The notes under the pieces are model-generated. The model was given only the letters and a program-made list of their open reading frames with translations, had not been told where the DNA came from and did not search any database. From Bacillus_CJ salitolerans (GTDB lineage Bacteria; Bacillota; Bacilli; Bacillales; SA4), in assembly GCF_042680805.1 (NCBI RefSeq), contig NZ_JBHUEM010000049.1, positions 1 through 15,244 of the forward strand: 15,244 bases of DNA. The letters run 5' to 3'. Position numbers and translations under genes: made by a program. Positions 13,990 through 15,244 of the stretch are shown here, in pieces (the stretch's first letter is position 1; every line of letters begins with the position of its first letter).

Positions 13990-14087
13990 TTATTAACAGG
14001 CTATCAACAGAATTTGTTAATATACTAACAAGCCTGAATACTTTATCAACATATTATCCACAAAAATTGTTAAAAACCTGTGGATAC
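13990..14087. promoter_or_regulatory. Cluster of DnaA-box-like 9-mers
   Basis: TTATCCACA (14054-14062) is a perfect DnaA box. TGTGGATAC (14079-14087) is an inverted box with one mismatch. TTATCAACA (14043-14051), CTATCAACA (14001-14009) and TTATTAACA (13990-13998) are one- or two-mismatch boxes. Two pairs are exactly 11 bases apart on the same strand. The stretch also holds inverted repeats CAGGCT/AGCCTG (13997-14002, 14031-14036) and TTGTTA/TAACAA (14014-14031). No dnaA or dnaN gene is near, so a DnaA-binding cluster that titrates DnaA or regulates neighbours is likelier than an origin. Confidence 0.55.
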
Positions 14088-14125
14088 AAGAAAAGATATT
14101 ATAGACTAGGAAAAACAGGATATGA

Positions 14126-14170
14126 AAAACACCCCCTAATTCATATCTATGATAAGCAGGAGGTGTTTTC
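14126..14170. terminator. Terminator downstream of the thiT remnant
   Basis: AAAACACCCCC (14126-14136) and GGAGGTGTTTT (14159-14169) pair with one mismatch around a 22-base loop, giving T-runs on both strands. On the minus strand it comes right after the thiT stop (14173-14175). Confidence 0.75.
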
Positions 14171-14172
14171 TA

Positions 14173-14705
14173 TTATCTATTAATTTGTAAAGTTCTCTTA
14201 AATGAGGAAACGAGTAAAACAATGATAAAGGCTGGTAGCGTATATGATCCATATAAACGTATGAATAAATAACGACAGGAGTTCCTTCAAGGGGCATAAT
14301 CTTCAAAAAAGACGCTTTCTACAATAAAATGAGCTAAAAGTCATAGTCCACTTGCCAAAATTGCACCTAAGAAGATATGAAGGATAGCCTCGATTTTAGG
14401 TTACGATCTGATGCTTCTTTACTATTATTCGTAAAGACTCCCGCAAATCTTAAAGTAGTAAAAGCAAAAATATAAACAATGAGTGCTTGTTGGCACTAGC
14501 AGATCCAAGCTTGCCCGGTAACAATTTGCAAAAACTCCATAAACTAATCCTTATAATAAATCACTTTTTAGGCTCCAGCGATATGCAATGGAGGAAAACA
14601 GGTATCATTGATAATGAAACACCTTGAGCCCGAATTTTAAACGAAACAAAATCTAGTATCAGTGCTAATGCTGAAAACAAAGCTCATAATGGACTCTGTC
14701 TACAT
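14173..14705 (-). pseudogene. thiT: Decayed thiamine transporter gene (ThiT/YuaJ)
   Basis: Pieces of a ThiT-like protein appear in all three minus-strand frames in the right order: ALFSALALILDFVSFKIRAQ, SLSMIPVFL, IAYRWSLKSDLL-stop-GLVYGV, MEFLQIVTGQAW, LIVYIFAFTTLRFAGVFTN, GAILASGL-stop-LLAHFIVESV, FFEDYAP-stop, and GSYTLPAFIIVLLVSSFKRT. Intact ThiT (about 190 residues, six helices) is the S-component of an ECF thiamine transporter. The order SMIPVFL, RWSLK, GLVYG, TGQAW, then FF-x2-YAP is the family pattern. At least three frameshifts and several stops are present, so it is dead. A TPP riboswitch lies upstream and a terminator downstream, the normal layout of thiT. The start codon region is too eroded to place exactly. 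Confidence 0.78.
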
Positions 14706-14723
14706 CGCTTCCTCATCAAAAGA

Positions 14724-14804
14724 CACATTCCTACGTTAGAATAATCTAACAGGTTCGAAGGGTCTGAATAGAAGTTCACTCTCAGCCATAAGCTCCCCTT
14801 GTGG
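14724..14804 (-). ncRNA. TPP (thiamine pyrophosphate) riboswitch
   Basis: Read on the minus strand, the conserved blocks appear in order: CACAAGGGGAGC (from 14804), CTGAGAG (14785-14779), GACCCTT (14764-14758), GAACCTG (14756-14750), a TTAGA/TCTAA stem and CGTAGGAA (14735-14728). These match the THI-box consensus GGGG, CUGAGA, ACCCUU, GAACCUG, CGUAGG. It lies just upstream of the thiT remnant, which such switches normally turn off when TPP is high. The aptamer looks intact although the gene is not. Confidence 0.9.
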
Positions 14805-14909
14805 TTTTAATTTCTATCCTATTACTACTTTACATATCACATGGATAGTTAACAAAAAAAGTTTAAGGGTTTTTGGTGTGTTTTTCCAACTTTTTTTTTA
14901 TAAAGATAC

Positions 14910-14938
14910 TTGCACAACCATTTATAACATGATATATT
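14910..14938 (+). promoter_or_regulatory. rRNA operon promoter P1 (putative)
   Basis: TTGCAC (14910-14915), a 17-base spacer and TATATT (14933-14938), about 100 bases upstream of a second promoter. The tandem arrangement is typical of Bacillus rrn operons. Confidence 0.65.
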
Positions 14939-15005
14939 ATTCTTCGTCGCCGCATTTTGGTGAGAACAATTGAAGATAAGCTTTAAAAAAACTTTTATAA
15001 AATTG

Positions 15006-15035
15006 TTGACACTCAAGAGCAAGACATGTTATATT
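15006..15035 (+). promoter_or_regulatory. rRNA operon promoter P2
   Basis: TTGACA (15006-15011) with an 18-base spacer (17 if TTATAT is used) and TATATT (15030-15035). It is followed by GATAAAGTCGCTTTTGAGCG, the sequence that normally follows rrn P2 in Bacillus. Confidence 0.8.
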
Positions 15036-15040
15036 GATAA

Positions 15041-15244
15041 AGTCGCTTTTGAGCGATGGACAAGTTCTTTGAAAACTAAACAGAACGTCAAGCGTGTTGG
15101 TTTTATAGACCAACGAGGTTATTTCATAGTAAATAACCATCAATAATTTTTAAAATCTACTATTGTAGATTGTCGGTGTTTTTGAGCAATCAAACATCTT
15201 GCCACGGTGGTAAGTGACTGTAATTCCCTAACGGGAACACATTC
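15041..15244 (+). other. 16S rRNA leader region (16S not reached)
   Basis: AGTTCTTTGAAAACTAAACA (about 15063-15082) is the hallmark of Bacillus rRNA leaders and contains the boxA-like antitermination element. Three perfect-arm hairpins follow: GTTGGT/ACCAAC (15096-15114), GGTTATTT/AAATAACC (15117-15138) and AATCTAC/GTAGATT (15154-15171). TTTGAGCAATCAAAC (about 15182-15196) resembles the stretch that normally lies just before the 16S 5' end and can pair with its GTTTGAT. The last 40 or so bases do not match the start of 16S (GAGAGTTTGATCCTGG). No gene is seen up to the window edge. Confidence 0.7.

Noticed and set aside
13745..13996. Plus-strand 83-codon ORF after the DMT transporter
   Set aside because: It lies antisense to the 62-aa gene that has a perfect ribosome site, has none of its own, and its start overlaps a terminator region.
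13990..14087. Chromosome origin oriC
   Set aside because: DnaA boxes are present, but dnaA, dnaN, rpmH and gyrase genes are absent and there is no clear AT-rich unwinding element with DnaA-trios, so it is called a DnaA-box cluster only.
14937..15143. Minus-strand 68-codon ORF over the rRNA promoter region
   Set aside because: It is antisense to P2 and the rRNA leader, with no ribosome site or similarity.
15152..15171. TCTACTATTGTAGAT hairpin, identical to the stem-loop of many Cas12a CRISPR repeats
   Set aside because: Only one copy is present, with no second repeat, spacers or cas genes, and it lies inside an rRNA leader with other hairpins. A 5-bp stem with a TATT loop is easily a coincidence.

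Overview
The window looks like a chromosomal segment of a low-GC Bacillus-type Firmicute (Bacillaceae). It is AT-rich, has strong AGGAGG-type ribosome binding sites and TTG/GTG starts, encodes a SigO/RsoA/YvrJ-type sigma module, and ends in a Bacillus-style rRNA leader. The species cannot be named from the sequence.

Layout. (1) 1-673 is the 5' end of an IS21-family element on the minus strand (istA, running off the window) with its repeated outer terminus. (2) 674-1240 is non-coding and holds hairpins and a promoter-like motif. (3) 1241-2445 is a compact operon: a sigma-O-like factor with region 4 (1241-2035), a YvrJ-family small membrane protein (2040-2201, too short for ordinary ORF calls) and an RsoA-like region-2 partner (TTG start at 2203). 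A terminator follows. (4) 2563-2984 is a broken lipoprotein-like gene. (5) 3261-4013 is a peptidoglycan-binding plus LAS/M74-type murein peptidase. The motif GGTTGT-N19-CCTTTATATA lies upstream of both the sigma operon and this peptidase, which suggests an autoregulated split-sigma regulon. (6) 4030-4698 (minus) is a lipoprotein, followed by a 57-aa ORF and a single-pass membrane protein (5157-5762).

(7) 5763-9774 is a nested wreck of mobile elements. A 5'-deleted IS21 copy (istA fragment, intact istB, right terminus near 7222) sits inside a second, different IS21 element. That second element's istA and istB remnants are fused in frame with each other and with the C-terminal catalytic half of a tyrosine recombinase, giving one 883-codon ORF. 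The recombinase ends about 90 bases from the 3' end of a minus-strand tRNA-Ala(GGC) at 9862-9934. This is the usual geometry of a tRNA-targeted integrative element, so 9862 is probably the island boundary, with accessory DNA to the left and ordinary chromosome to the right.

(8) The right part is housekeeping-like: a RimJ/RimL-type GNAT acetyltransferase, a DUF4359-like small membrane-anchored protein, a minus-strand acyl-CoA synthetase, an EamA/DMT transporter and a 62-aa membrane protein on the minus strand. (9) 13990-14087 holds a cluster of DnaA-box-like 9-mers. (10) 14173-14804 (minus) is a decayed thiamine transporter gene (thiT/yuaJ) with a recognisable TPP riboswitch still upstream. 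(11) 14910-15244 has tandem rRNA-type promoters P1/P2 and an rRNA leader; the 16S gene itself is not reached.

The most interesting biology is the split sigma factor and its putative promoter shared with a cell-wall enzyme. Next are the three-part IstA-IstB-integrase chimera and the orphaned TPP riboswitch on a dead thiT.
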